DNA of 64,000 nucleotides from Pseudomonadota bacterium (GTDB lineage Bacteria; Bdellovibrionota; UBA1018; CAIMNF01): NCBI GenBank assembly GCA_027488515.1, contig JAIYBN010000004.1, positions 62,001 to 126,000 of the forward strand, read 5' to 3'. Shown piece by piece: positions 18,066 to 26,490 of this stretch (position 1 is its first letter; each line of letters starts with the position of its first letter). The notes under the pieces were generated by a model. It saw only the letters and a program-made list of their open reading frames with translations, ran no database searches and was not told where the DNA came from. The position numbers and the translations under genes were made by a program.

Positions 18066-19073
18066 GCGTACTGTTTGGTCGATGGGGGTGAGTTCATGGC
18101 CCCGCCCGAGGTCGGCCCCGATTTCCTTTGCCCGATCCAGACTCCGGACCACTCCCTGGGTTCCGTTCCAAGATTTGTCGACGGTCTCGTTCCAGGCTTT
18201 CACGGCCTGATCCAGTCCCGACTGCACCCGGTGCAGGCGTTTCATCAGAGTTTCCATCCGGTCCCCGAGTTGACCGACCACTTTGAACAGCTCCTGGGCG
18301 CGTTCGGATACGCGTTGTTCACGCCAGGACTGACCGATGAGCAGGATGAGAGGCAGGAGCGTGGCAGGGGAGGCGATGAAGATCTTCCGTTCCATGGCCC
18401 AAGAGAACAGTGTGGCATCCGTGTCGAATGCGGCTCGGATCGCAGCCTCCGACGGGATGAACAGGATCACGTAAGGTAAAGACTCACTCAGGTGCTTCTG
18501 GTACTCACGACCCGAGAGTTCCTGGATCCGGGTTTTCAGTTTTTTGACGAACTCGCCGTGGGATCGGGAACGTGCGCTCTCGTCAGTCGCGGTTTCCGAT
18601 TCGATGTAGCTTTCGAACAGGCTCGCTTTCGAGTCGATCACCAGGTGCTGGCCGGTCCGAGGCAGGCGGATCACAAAATCAGGTCGGAGAGCCTGTCCAT
18701 CTTCGCCACTGAGCTCTTTTTGTTCTTCAAAATCGATCCCGTCGACGAGATCACCCTGACGGAGGATGTTCCGGAGCACCAGTTCTCCCCAACGTCCCCG
18801 GACACTCTGGGAAGTCGTGAGGGCTGACTTGAGTCTCCCGGTTTCCTCGATCAGTTTCAGTTCCTGCTCGGCGATCGACTCGATTTGTTTCTCGATTCTG
18901 CCGTATTGGTTCATCCGTTCCCGTTCGAAGTCCCGGATCTGTTCGCGCGTGTGTCGGAGATCCGCCTTCAACTCTTCCAATTCCGCCGATTTTTTCGGGC
19001 GCCACTCCCGCAAAAAGGCTCCAAGAACGATTCCCACGATGATGCCGGCAAGCAGGGCGAGAGTGATTTCCAT
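17991..19073 (-). CDS. rmuC: DNA recombination protein RmuC homologue
   Basis: A 360-aa protein with an N-terminal membrane anchor (LALLAGIIVGIVLGAFL), a coiled coil to about residue 85, and the RmuC nuclease-like domain: VRGRWGELVLRNILRQGDL, PDFVIRLPRTGQHLVIDSKA, LPYVILFIPSEAAIRAAF and IFIASPATLLPLIL. RmuC limits DNA inversions and resembles PD-(D/E)xK nucleases. An AAAGGA ribosome site precedes the ATG. The 3' end overlaps dacB convergently by 75 nt. Confidence 0.9.
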   Translation of the reverse strand: MEITLALLAGIIVGIVLGAFLREWRPKKSAELEELKADLRHTREQIRDFERERMNQYGRIEKQIESIAEQELKLIEETGRLKSALTTSQSVRGRWGELVLRNILRQGDLVDGIDFEEQKELSGEDGQALRPDFVIRLPRTGQHLVIDSKASLFESYIESETATDESARSRSHGEFVKKLKTRIQELSGREYQKHLSESLPYVILFIPSEAAIRAAFDTDATLFSWAMERKIFIASPATLLPLILLIGQSWREQRVSERAQELFKVVGQLGDRMETLMKRLHRVQSGLDQAVKAWNETVDKSWNGTQGVVRSLDRAKEIGADLGRGHELTPIDQTVRSVGGEKAGELPLGNPVPAVDDDGH

Positions 19074-19095
19074 AGGAGGTCCTTTCAGGTCACAG

Positions 19096-20784
19096 TTACG
19101 GATAATTGAGAGGTTCGACGAACTGCAGATCCGGTTCGATCTGCTGCGTGTGTTTCCGGGTGTAGGGGCGGTTCAGTCTTCTCTTGGCTTTTTTCTGAAG
19201 TCCGGGATCCACATCGGCCCTCCCGGTGACGGTCTGGTAACAGTGGATCGCTTCGTCGCGGTTCCCGAGGATATCGAGAGCGGCGCCTCTGAAGTAGTGG
19301 CAGAGATCGCGATGGTGCGAACTGAGACTTTGGATCGACAAGGCCCGTTGGAAGTGCTGTTGTGCATCCCTGGCTTGACCTGCAATCAGCTCGAAGTACC
19401 CGAGTTGCATCAAGAGATGAGGGTCTTTGGGCCACGCCTCGACCGCTTGAAGTAAAAGAGCGTGAGTGACCTCAGGGCGGTCTCCTCGCACTTGCCACGA
19501 CACGTAGGCTTGATGAAAGTGGTGGAGCGCATTCATGAATGCATCCGGATGCGGCTTTCCGAGATCCAGGAGCTCGGGAGGACTCCCGACACTGAGTCGC
19601 TCAGGATCCCGAGGCAGAACCAGATAGGGGCCATGGGTCACCGGAGTTTCCTGGCGGATCGAAAGGTAGATCGAGTCGCTGGTCGGATCAAAGCCCACGG
19701 TTTGAATGGTGGTGATCACGCTCGCGGTGTTGCCGTAAACCCTGAGCTCCCCGGAGCCGGAATCCCGGTGATTCGAGAGTTCGAGGAGGGCCTCTTTCCA
19801 GCTGAACTTCGGGGCATGGTTCCCGGCCAGCAGTTCCAAAGCCGATTTTCTGGCCACACAGTCGTGCTGGAAATCCGCGCAGAACCCGAGTTCATCGCGC
19901 TTGAAGTCGGGATTCTGAAAATGGTTGGAGTGCGCGATACCGGTGGACTGATCCGCTTCGCGGACATGGATCTTGCCGGCCACCAGTTCGACTGTGACGT
20001 GGCGGTTTTCTTTGAAGGAGCTCAGGTTCAAGGCCCAAGACCCGATGGGTTTGAATTTTTTGCAAAGCTCGATCGCTTCGTCCAGATTGCGCGCCGACTC
20101 GAGAATGTCCTCACCCAAAAAGAAAATGGGCACCCCTTTGAACGAGACCTTCTTTGAAAAATGCGCGTGCAAGGAGATGGCCACTCCTGCCTCGTTCCAT
20201 CCGGTGAGCCCGGAGGAGGGGATGCCGAGGCTCGTGACCGAAACATGCTTCAGCAATCCGGGTTCGGACGGTTCGTGGTAGCACACCGTCGGAAACCGCT
20301 CCCAGTGTGAGGCAGCCGGGTAGTCGAGGTTCCGGATGAACTTGGCACCTTCTGGAGTGAAGACCCGTACGGTCGAGCAGCCGGGAAGTCCCTGCAGAAA
20401 GTGATTTCGGGTTCGAGGTGAGGCAGTGGCGGCCAGAACCATCAACATGTCGGGCTGGAAGAGTGCGAGCCAGAGGCGCTTCTTCGAGATGCCAGAGTGA
20501 CGGACAAACGGCTCGAGCCGCTTCCGGTACGGTGAAGGTAATCGCAGAAACCGCTCCCAGACGAGAGCCTCGTACAACCCACGCATCAAGCGACCGCCTC
20601 CCGGAATCCGGGCACTCGCCCGATCGATCAGGAGCTGGTTCTTTTGCGACAAGGGGGTGAGAGCCAGGTCCTCCCGGTCTTTCGGCTCGAGGGCTGCGAC
20701 CGCTTCAGCATGTTGCCTCGCACGGGCTTCGCGAGTCCCTTTCAGTCTCAATATCCGGACGTTCCGTGGAATCAATGGATCCAA
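19096..20784 (-). CDS. C45-like Ntn-hydrolase (acyltransferase/autopeptidase fold) with C-terminal TPR region
   Basis: A 562-aa protein. LPGCSTVRVF...IRNLDYP around Cys136 resembles the C45 acyl-CoA:isopenicillin acyltransferase family, where a conserved Cys becomes the N-terminal nucleophile after autocleavage. Supporting blocks are TSLGIPSSGLTGWNEAGVAISLHAH and IAHSNHFQNP. The last 130 residues look like TPRs (HLLMQLGYFELIAGQARDAQQHFQRAL, HYFRGAALDILGNRDEAIHCY). There is no signal peptide. Substrate unknown. It overlaps the transporter upstream by 13 nt. Confidence 0.65.
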   Translation of the reverse strand: MDPLIPRNVRILRLKGTREARARQHAEAVAALEPKDREDLALTPLSQKNQLLIDRASARIPGGGRLMRGLYEALVWERFLRLPSPYRKRLEPFVRHSGISKKRLWLALFQPDMLMVLAATASPRTRNHFLQGLPGCSTVRVFTPEGAKFIRNLDYPAASHWERFPTVCYHEPSEPGLLKHVSVTSLGIPSSGLTGWNEAGVAISLHAHFSKKVSFKGVPIFFLGEDILESARNLDEAIELCKKFKPIGSWALNLSSFKENRHVTVELVAGKIHVREADQSTGIAHSNHFQNPDFKRDELGFCADFQHDCVARKSALELLAGNHAPKFSWKEALLELSNHRDSGSGELRVYGNTASVITTIQTVGFDPTSDSIYLSIRQETPVTHGPYLVLPRDPERLSVGSPPELLDLGKPHPDAFMNALHHFHQAYVSWQVRGDRPEVTHALLLQAVEAWPKDPHLLMQLGYFELIAGQARDAQQHFQRALSIQSLSSHHRDLCHYFRGAALDILGNRDEAIHCYQTVTGRADVDPGLQKKAKRRLNRPYTRKHTQQIEPDLQFVEPLNYP

Positions 20785-22061
20785 AAGAGGCCTCCTGCGA
20801 TCAGCGTGGGGATCAAAGCGAATTGAACCAGAGTCAGAGGGTGAAATCCCTCGTTCTGGAAGCGGTGCTTGAAAATGGCGAAGCCTGCCGGATTCGGGGC
20901 ATTGGCAATCAGAGTGAGGCCACCACCCGTCACGGCACCTGCGACAACGAGGTAGCGGCTGCTTGCCGATAGCCCCTCGACTTGTGCAGCCAGTGAGGTC
21001 AGGGCTGCGTTATCGGTAACAGCGGTGAGCAGGCTTGCACCCACGAACAGCGTGCCCCCACTCAGGCTCTGCAACAAGGGGCTCAGCCACCAGTCCTGTT
21101 CAGCCGTGAGCACCAGGAGTCCGGCCAGGAAGAATCCGACCAGAAGCCCTTGTCCGAGTTGGAACTCGCCCTGTTCCTCACGGGTCAGCCAGAGATAGGG
21201 TGCAAAGAGAGCCATCCCCCAAGCGAGTCCGACCGGATTCGCCAAAACCGACACGAATAAAACCAGAAAAGCTGCGTTGATGAAAAGCAGAATCGGATTG
21301 GTCAGATTGGTCCGTTTCTTTTCTGAGGCGGCGGCGTCCCGGGTCATGAGCTCGTTCCGGTTGATCCAGCAGGTCCATGCCGCATTCAGGAGCACCGCCA
21401 GGATGGCCTTCCATCCGTAGTGCTGCATCATGAAGGACGTATCCCAGTTCCAGATGCGCGCCACCACCAGAACCGGAGGGGCTGCGAATGCGGTGAGTAC
21501 CCCCCCGATGGATACATTCACCAACAATGCGGCCAGGACCGAATACAGCAAACGTCGACTCGGAGCCTGTCCGAAAATGCGTTTCTGGATGAGCAGGGCC
21601 CCGACGGTCATGGCGGCAGGTTCAGTGATCAAGGATCCGGCCAAGGGGGCCAGGAAGAGGATGGAAAACAAGAGCGGAATCCGGGATCCCTTTACGGACC
21701 GGGAGAGGGGGAGCCGCTTCGAAACCCCTTCGATGGCCACTCGGGCTGCTTCGAGGACTGGGCGGGTGGAGGCCAGGATCATGGCAAGCGCCACAAACAC
21801 CGATTCCGAAAAGTGCAGCCTTCCGACAAGGTTCCGGGTCGACTCGAAGGACGTGAAGGGAATGCGGAGCGCCAGAAACGCCAAAGCCCAAAAGCCGAAG
21901 ATGAATTCCACTTCAGACAGCAAATGAAGGATCTTGGCCAGACGGGGGTGGGAGTGAGCCGTGCTTCGGGACCATTCCCCCACGCGGCCGGCAAGGAAAG
22001 TGTGGACCAGGGTGAGGAAAAGACAGAGTGCGGCCAAAGCTTCCTGATGGGCAGACTCCAT
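20772..22061 (-). CDS. Putative Na+/H+ antiporter (PF07399-like membrane protein)
   Basis: A 429-aa polytopic protein with about 11-12 membrane segments. Characteristic stretches include LTEPAAMTVGALLIQKRIF (seen as SLITEPAAMT), SIGGVLTAFAAPPVLVVA, ASLLTAVTDNAALTSLA and GAVTGGGLTLIANAPNPAG. These match the pseudo-repeat helices with PAAMT and TDNAAL motifs of ion-transporter superfamily antiporters. I start at the ATG at 22061 (MESAHQEAL) rather than 22121. Ion specificity cannot be read from the sequence. Confidence 0.75.
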   Translation of the reverse strand: MESAHQEALAALCLFLTLVHTFLAGRVGEWSRSTAHSHPRLAKILHLLSEVEFIFGFWALAFLALRIPFTSFESTRNLVGRLHFSESVFVALAMILASTRPVLEAARVAIEGVSKRLPLSRSVKGSRIPLLFSILFLAPLAGSLITEPAAMTVGALLIQKRIFGQAPSRRLLYSVLAALLVNVSIGGVLTAFAAPPVLVVARIWNWDTSFMMQHYGWKAILAVLLNAAWTCWINRNELMTRDAAASEKKRTNLTNPILLFINAAFLVLFVSVLANPVGLAWGMALFAPYLWLTREEQGEFQLGQGLLVGFFLAGLLVLTAEQDWWLSPLLQSLSGGTLFVGASLLTAVTDNAALTSLAAQVEGLSASSRYLVVAGAVTGGGLTLIANAPNPAGFAIFKHRFQNEGFHPLTLVQFALIPTLIAGGLFWIH

Positions 22062-22122
22062 AGGGTCAAAGTATGGCAAATATTCCTTGGTGGATCGAGA
22101 ACAAAGCTCTAAAATCAACACG

Positions 22123-22710
22123 ATGGGTTCTCGACTTGATCTGAAAAACCTCCGGGATCAGCACCGGCAGTTTTACCTCGTGGTGTACTCTCCTTTGGAG
22201 TCGGATTCCGCCCGGACCCATTGCGGGGGAGGCTTGCCTGACGAGGGTCTGAGTGAGCTCGGTAAGGAAGAGGCCCGGAAACTTTCCGCCCGCTTGAAAA
22301 AGAATCCGTTCAAGATCAAACGATTTTACACCGGAGCCGAGCTGCGAACGGTTCAGTGGGCCGATTTCATGCACGATGTGATCAAGGTTCAGATGAAGGC
22401 CCTCCTGGTGCTCAACGACCAGAACCTCGGTGAGCTGGAGGGGTGTCCGATGGCGTCGGGCGAGGACGCCTTCAGTGTCCTTCCCCATCCGCGAGGCGGT
22501 GAAAGCGACGAGGTGTTCTCGATCCGGATCAGACAGGCGATGGAGGTGCTTCTCGCCGATCCTGAGCGATCCCTTTTGATTGCCCACCCGAGAGTGGCTA
22601 AAAAAGTCCTCGAGTGGCTCGGTTTGAAGGGGGAATCGGTGCTTCGTTCCACCCTGTATTCTGTCGATCTTCCCGCAGGGCAGGGCCTGCCTCATCTCCG
22701 CGAGATCTAG
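22123..22710 (+). CDS. Degenerate histidine-phosphatase (phosphoglycerate-mutase-like) fold protein
   Basis: A 195-aa protein that aligns by eye to the PGM/SixA fold: QFYLVVYSPLES at strand 1, GGLPDEGLSELGKEEARKLSARL, FYTGAELRTVQWA, LGELEG, HPRGGESDEVFSIRI and LLIAHPRVAKKVL. The catalytic RHG is replaced by VYSP, and the second-histidine HG has become HP. It is therefore probably non-catalytic or altered, unless THCGGG supplies a histidine. It is divergent from the antiporter gene, with 61 bp between starts. Confidence 0.6.
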   Translation: MGSRLDLKNLRDQHRQFYLVVYSPLESDSARTHCGGGLPDEGLSELGKEEARKLSARLKKNPFKIKRFYTGAELRTVQWADFMHDVIKVQMKALLVLNDQNLGELEGCPMASGEDAFSVLPHPRGGESDEVFSIRIRQAMEVLLADPERSLLIAHPRVAKKVLEWLGLKGESVLRSTLYSVDLPAGQGLPHLREI

Positions 22711-22762
22711 TCGGTTTTTTAGGGTTTGCCAGACTCGGGGTGGGCGTGTCATGATCCCGCCG

Positions 22763-23470
22763 ATGAAACTCGTGACCCAATCCTTCTTGTTTCTTTGTGC
22801 TCTCGCCACCACCGTTTCTGCGGCTCCGATTCGCAGTCAGGTCAAGTTCGACGCCGATGTCGAGCCGGCTCTCCGCCAGCAGATGCTCGGCGACCTCGAT
22901 TTCATCGCTCAGGTGAAAGGATCCCGGACCACACCCTTGCACCAACAAGTGTTCGGTAAGCTCGAAGGCGCCAATTACTCCAAGTGGTTCGATTCGAGAA
23001 TCTTTTCGATCGGCAAGAACGCGTGTGGAGGCGGGAACGCCGTCGCTTGCGTGATCCCGTTCTATGACAACAACAAGATGTGGGTCACCAAGAACTACAC
23101 CCAGTTCAGCCACCCGCAGATTTCGCGCGTTTCGGTGATCTTCCACGAAGCCCGCCACTCCGAGCGGCAGAACGGGAACTGGAGCCACGCCAACTGTCCG
23201 ACCCCGTTCAAGGATGCGGCTGGCAATGACATTCGCAGCATCTGGACCGGCGCCCTGCTTCAAGGTCAGGCCGCATGTGATGTGACTCCGTTCGGCTCGT
23301 ACGGAAGCGCCACCATCCTGCTCAAGAACATCGCGCTCAATTGCGAAACCTGCAATTCCAAGGTCCGTGCCGACGCCGACCTGTACGCCAACGACCAGCT
23401 CGGTCGGGTGATCGATCCGAAATCCAAGGCCGCAATGAAGGCCGATTTCGGCATGATCCGGAAGAGGTGA
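22763..23470 (+). CDS. Secreted putative zinc metalloprotease (HEARH motif)
   Basis: A 235-aa exported protein (signal MKLVTQSFLFLCALATTVSA). VSVIFHEARHSERQ near residues 125-135 contains HExxH, the zincin zinc-binding motif. Seven cysteines, some paired (CGGGNAVAC, CETC), suggest disulphides in the periplasm. The third zinc ligand is not obvious. A single-TM protein gene follows after 3 nt, presumably co-transcribed. It could be a peptidase or an inactive relative. Confidence 0.65.
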   Translation: MKLVTQSFLFLCALATTVSAAPIRSQVKFDADVEPALRQQMLGDLDFIAQVKGSRTTPLHQQVFGKLEGANYSKWFDSRIFSIGKNACGGGNAVACVIPFYDNNKMWVTKNYTQFSHPQISRVSVIFHEARHSERQNGNWSHANCPTPFKDAAGNDIRSIWTGALLQGQAACDVTPFGSYGSATILLKNIALNCETCNSKVRADADLYANDQLGRVIDPKSKAAMKADFGMIRKR

Positions 23471-23473
23471 GCC

Positions 23474-24211
23474 ATGTCCCGGGGTAGGGTTGCGATTCTC
23501 CTCGCGGTATTGATCGTTTCAGCAGGAATCGGGGTGCTTCTGTTTCCAGGAGCGCCCCGTTCCGTATCGGTAGGCCCGGCTGTTCCCGGAGTTCCACTCG
23601 AGTCGGCTCAAAAAGAGCCAACAAAAGGTTCTGACCGGGCTCCGGATCCGGTAGAGGGCAGCAAAGGTCCGATCCCGGGTTTGATGCCCGAAGAGCAAAA
23701 GAAGTGGCTCATGCTCGAGCAGATCCTTGCCAGCAAGAACGACAACGATCCCCGGATCGACACCGAGCTGAAGGGCCTGAGCCCTTTGTTCAAGTCCACA
23801 TTGGCTCTCCAGTATGCGGAATTGAAACCGGAGCGTTTCAATGAACGGGGAACCCTGGTGTTCCTGGTGGGTCGTGAAATCGTGAATCCGGCCGATGTGG
23901 ATTTCATGAGGAATGTGCTGACTGAAAAGCCCTGCCTGAGTGTTTCGGACTGTTCCCGACCGCCGGCCGCCCATGCGGGAGAGGACGACCACCGCGAGAT
24001 GGTGAACGAGACCACCACCCGTTATCCGCAGCTCATGGCATTGAGGGCGCTCAAGCAGAAATGGCGTGAGCTCCAAAAAGATCCATCAGGTCAGACCGAC
24101 CTGATCCGCCAGATCCGCGAGACCTTGGAAGAAGCAGCGCGTTCGCCGGATCCGAGGATCGCCGATGAGGCAAAAGCGAGCTTGAAGTCCAAAGGATCTC
24201 AGGCGCCCTGA
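23474..24211 (+). CDS. Single-pass membrane-anchored hypothetical protein
   Basis: 245 aa with one N-terminal hydrophobic anchor (VAILLAVLIVSAGIGVLLF), a Pro/Glu-rich linker and an alpha-helical remainder ending RIADEAKASLKSKG. A conserved-looking CLSVSDC pair sits near residue 155. No family is recognised. It is 3 nt downstream of the HEARH protein, so a shared role at the envelope is plausible but unproven. Confidence 0.6.
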   Translation: MSRGRVAILLAVLIVSAGIGVLLFPGAPRSVSVGPAVPGVPLESAQKEPTKGSDRAPDPVEGSKGPIPGLMPEEQKKWLMLEQILASKNDNDPRIDTELKGLSPLFKSTLALQYAELKPERFNERGTLVFLVGREIVNPADVDFMRNVLTEKPCLSVSDCSRPPAAHAGEDDHREMVNETTTRYPQLMALRALKQKWRELQKDPSGQTDLIRQIRETLEEAARSPDPRIADEAKASLKSKGSQAP

Positions 24212-24223
24212 TCAGAACGTTGG

Positions 24224-25279
24224 TCAGAGAGTGGTGATCTTGTAGAGATTCCCCAACATACTCTTCTTGGAGAACCAGCATCCGACCACCTCTTTCGCCT
24301 CAGAGAAGTCCGAGCAAATCTCCTCGTAGCGGCTATCTGCTCTGAGGCAGGCGCAGTCTTGACCCTTCGCCCGCCAGTCAGAGCCCCACGAGTTGCGGAT
24401 GAGGTACTTGCATTCGCCTTTCAGTGTTTTCATTCCAGTCATCACCACGGCATGGCGGCCACATTCATCAGAGTTGAGCGCTTCACGCGTAGGTCCGGGT
24501 TTCAGACCAATGTAGGTCGGATCATAAAATAAATTGGAACAAAGTGAGACAGCGGCGGGGTCCCCGTTTTTCATCGTTTTTGCCAAGATTCCGTGGAACT
24601 CAGAATCTGTTCCCTTCCGGACTCTCGAGGGTTCGGGCATTTGTGAGACGGCTTCAAATGGCTCACACTTCGAAAAAACATTCTGCAGGATTTGATTCGA
24701 GTTCAAGTTCGGAAGAGACTTCAGAAATCTGCTGACTTTTTGATTGAGTTCGCAGGATGTGGTCTCATTGCTGCCAGGCTCTAATCTACCCAAGTAGCCC
24801 GATATCCAAGACGAAGCATGAGCGCTCACCTGTGGAACACTCGATCCACTCGAGCTCTCAATCAGAGAAAGAACATCTGCGTAAGGGAGTCCATGAATGG
24901 ACCAATTCCGAACCATTTCGTCCACTCGGTTGGACGGGCAATTCCCGGTGTCCCTCAGTCGGTTCAGCGCAGTGGAAACGTCTCCGCCAGAAGTGTCCTT
25001 TCGATCTTCCACCCGGCTGTAGGTCCCGGCCACATAGAGTGGATGGAACCCCTTTTTGACATCTCCTCCTCGCTTCAACTGCCAATGATTGGCAAGGGTC
25101 GAGGCAGCGTAGGCATAGCAGATTCCGGCACCGTCCTGGTCTTCGACCGGGATTTTTCTAAGCGGAGAGTCAGCGCTTGAGTTCAGGTCGACTTCGGCAC
25201 AGGGCTCTTCAACCGGATCCCCGCTGGCGAAAGAGATCAGGGGAAAGTGGAGGAGGATCAGCAGGAGTGAGGTTTTCAT
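24224..25279 (-). CDS. Secreted papain-like cysteine peptidase (C1 fold)
   Basis: A 351-aa exported protein (signal MKTSLLLILLHFPLISFASG). The catalytic set is present: oxyanion Gln48 and nucleophile Cys54 in VEDQDGAGICYAYAA, His276 in CGRHAVVMTG and Asn296 in YLIRNSWGSDW. No long inhibitory prodomain is visible ahead of the Cys. Its start overlaps the upstream small secreted gene by 4 nt. It is a plausible secreted degradative enzyme of a predatory or scavenging bacterium. Confidence 0.82.
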   Translation of the reverse strand: MKTSLLLILLHFPLISFASGDPVEEPCAEVDLNSSADSPLRKIPVEDQDGAGICYAYAASTLANHWQLKRGGDVKKGFHPLYVAGTYSRVEDRKDTSGGDVSTALNRLRDTGNCPSNRVDEMVRNWSIHGLPYADVLSLIESSSGSSVPQVSAHASSWISGYLGRLEPGSNETTSCELNQKVSRFLKSLPNLNSNQILQNVFSKCEPFEAVSQMPEPSRVRKGTDSEFHGILAKTMKNGDPAAVSLCSNLFYDPTYIGLKPGPTREALNSDECGRHAVVMTGMKTLKGECKYLIRNSWGSDWRAKGQDCACLRADSRYEEICSDFSEAKEVVGCWFSKKSMLGNLYKITTL

Positions 25280-25680
25280 CGTGTCGCTCCTCCATAAGCC
25301 CGTTGTAGGAAAGAGCTAGGAATCAGGCTTCCATCACCGGCCTGGCAGAAGCTGGTTCTTCCACCTCCCGCCTTCGGGGCTCCAAAGATCACTTTCCCTG
25401 ATAGCTTTCGGCACAGGACCGACCCTGGATTTTTACCCCCCTCCAAGTCGACGGGCTTCAGAACGAGATTTGCCGTACGGATCAGAGGCAGAAGTCGGAG
25501 TGCTTCGCATTTTTCTTCATGGTGACAGCCCGGGCTGACCCAGCCTTCGTATTGGACATTCCATTCCAGGGTGAGGGATTTTGATTCCATCAGGAAATCT
25601 TTGGACTTTGCAGCACGTGCCTGACCCGGGAGGATCAGCAGGATGCAGATGGCCATTCTCAAGCAAATCGAGGGGTTCAC
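25276..25680 (-). CDS. Small secreted protein co-transcribed with the papain-like peptidase
   Basis: About 134 aa with a signal peptide (MAICILLILPGQARA) and four cysteines in the mature part (GCHHEEKCEA, VLCRKL, SFCQAG). The start is uncertain: a GTG at 25680 or the internal ATG at 25656. The 4-nt overlap with the peptidase suggests a partner such as an inhibitor or chaperone, but this is guesswork from position only. Confidence 0.55.
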   Translation of the reverse strand: MNPSICLRMAICILLILPGQARAAKSKDFLMESKSLTLEWNVQYEGWVSPGCHHEEKCEALRLLPLIRTANLVLKPVDLEGGKNPGSVLCRKLSGKVIFGAPKAGGGRTSFCQAGDGSLIPSSFLQRAYGGATR

Positions 25681-25754
25681 TCATAAAGAATAGCACTGGA
25701 ACTCGAGGCATGACGCTGAATTTTTTGCCAGTGATTCCCCGTCGATAACTGTGT

Positions 25755-25760
25755 TATACT
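25755..25760 (+). promoter_or_regulatory. -10 element of the ssrA promoter
   Basis: TATACT ends 10 nt before the first base of tmRNA, matching 5/6 of the sigma70 -10 consensus. No clear -35 is present at 16-18 bp spacing. Confidence 0.5.
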
Positions 25761-25769
25761 GATTGGAGT

Positions 25770-26115
25770 GGGGCCGTCACGGTTTCGACGGGAGACGTGA
25801 AGTCCTTCAGGCATGCAGAGGTGCGGTCAGGCCTCTTTAAACAGATCGCAATTCGTAATTGCAAACGATTACGCACTTGCCGCTTAATTAAAAGCGACAC
25901 GTTTTCAGGGTTCAGGCCCTCGGGGCCCTGAAAACGCCATTAGAGGGCTGGCTTCCACTTTCTCACAGGCGGAGTGGGGGTAAGACAAGGTCTGTGGAGG
26001 GTTCCGGTAGCCGGTTACGGGGCGCCCGGGGCTCAATCTAAATCTGTGACTAAGCATGTAGAATGGGGCGATGGATCTCTTTCGGACGTGGGTTCAATTC
26101 CCACCGGCTCCACCA
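25770..26115 (+). ncRNA. ssrA: tmRNA
   Basis: One-piece transfer-messenger RNA of about 346 nt that rescues stalled ribosomes with SmpB. The 5' end GGGGCCGTCACGGTTTCGACGGG is diagnostic, and the 3' end GTGGGTTCAATTCCCACCGG-CTCC-ACCA supplies the T-arm, acceptor strand and encoded CCA. The resume codon follows TAATT; GCAAACGATTACGCACTTGCCGCTTAA encodes tag ANDYALAA, two residues shorter than the E. coli tag. The 3' end is a classic integration site, and accessory DNA begins immediately after it. Confidence 0.97.
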
Positions 26116-26130
26116 TTTTTTCTTTCAACC

Positions 26131-26198
26131 CGCCCCGGTGGATCCGGGCGGGGACTCCCGGGGACTTTGAGTCGTCCCCGCTCGGATCCACAGGGGCG
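26131..26198. repeat. Large inverted repeat just after tmRNA
   Basis: Arms 26131-26155 and 26174-26198 are complementary at 23 of 25 positions (left arm begins CGCCCCGGTGGATCC), with an 18-nt loop. There is no T-run, so it is not a standard terminator, though it could stop or stabilise ssrA transcripts. Confidence 0.85.
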
Positions 26199-26221
26199 CG
26201 TGAATCAGAAGCGTGGGGACG

Positions 26222-26315
26222 GTGGGAATTGAACGGGAGATCTCCGTGCACCCTAAACGGGTGCTTTGCGAGCGTGATGCGACCAAAAGGAGATCGAGCG
26301 AGGCCCAATTCCCAC
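26222..26315. repeat. Nested inverted-repeat element ending in the ssrA-like repeat
   Basis: The outer arms GTGGGAATTG (26222-26231) and CAATTCCCAC (26306-26315) are perfect complements. Inside are GATCTCC/GGAGATC (26239-26245, 26289-26295) and GCACCC/GGGTGC with a 5-nt loop (26248-26264). I could not fold it into a canonical tRNA. Confidence 0.6.
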
Positions 26316-26326
26316 TGGCTCCGCCA
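26306..26326 (+). other. Degenerate direct repeat of the ssrA 3' end (att-like)
   Basis: CAATTCCCACTGGCTCCGCCA matches the last 21 nt of tmRNA (26095-26115) at 19 of 21 positions, 211 bp downstream. A duplicated tRNA/tmRNA 3' end is what site-specific integration leaves behind. Here the interval is too short to be a full element, so it looks like a remnant or tandem att site. Confidence 0.6.
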
Positions 26327-26388
26327 ATTCTGGAACCTACAATTTTCCTGGTGCGTAGCCGTTTAGAACGACCGTGGATCGCCTTGGT

Positions 26389-26490
26389 ATGGGAGCTGCA
26401 GTTGAACCTTACAACAAAGCCGCTGATGAATTACAAAAAGGCATGAATGCCGCGTTTGGCATGGCGGAAGTACTTCAGCCAAGAATGTGA
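26389..26490 (+). pseudogene. Short open-frame remnant
   Basis: A 33-aa frame with protein-like composition (MGAAVEPYNKAADELQKGMN...) ends at a TGA 28 bp before the oxidoreductase gene. The frame is open upstream only to a TAG about 35 bp earlier. It may be the tail of a gene cut by the integration junction. Weak evidence. Confidence 0.25.

Noticed and set aside
26222-26326. A tRNA gene on the minus strand or a second tmRNA-like gene
   Set aside because: A T-arm-like GTTCAATTC is visible, but T-stem arms do not pair, position 33 of the putative anticodon loop is G, and no acceptor stem closes.
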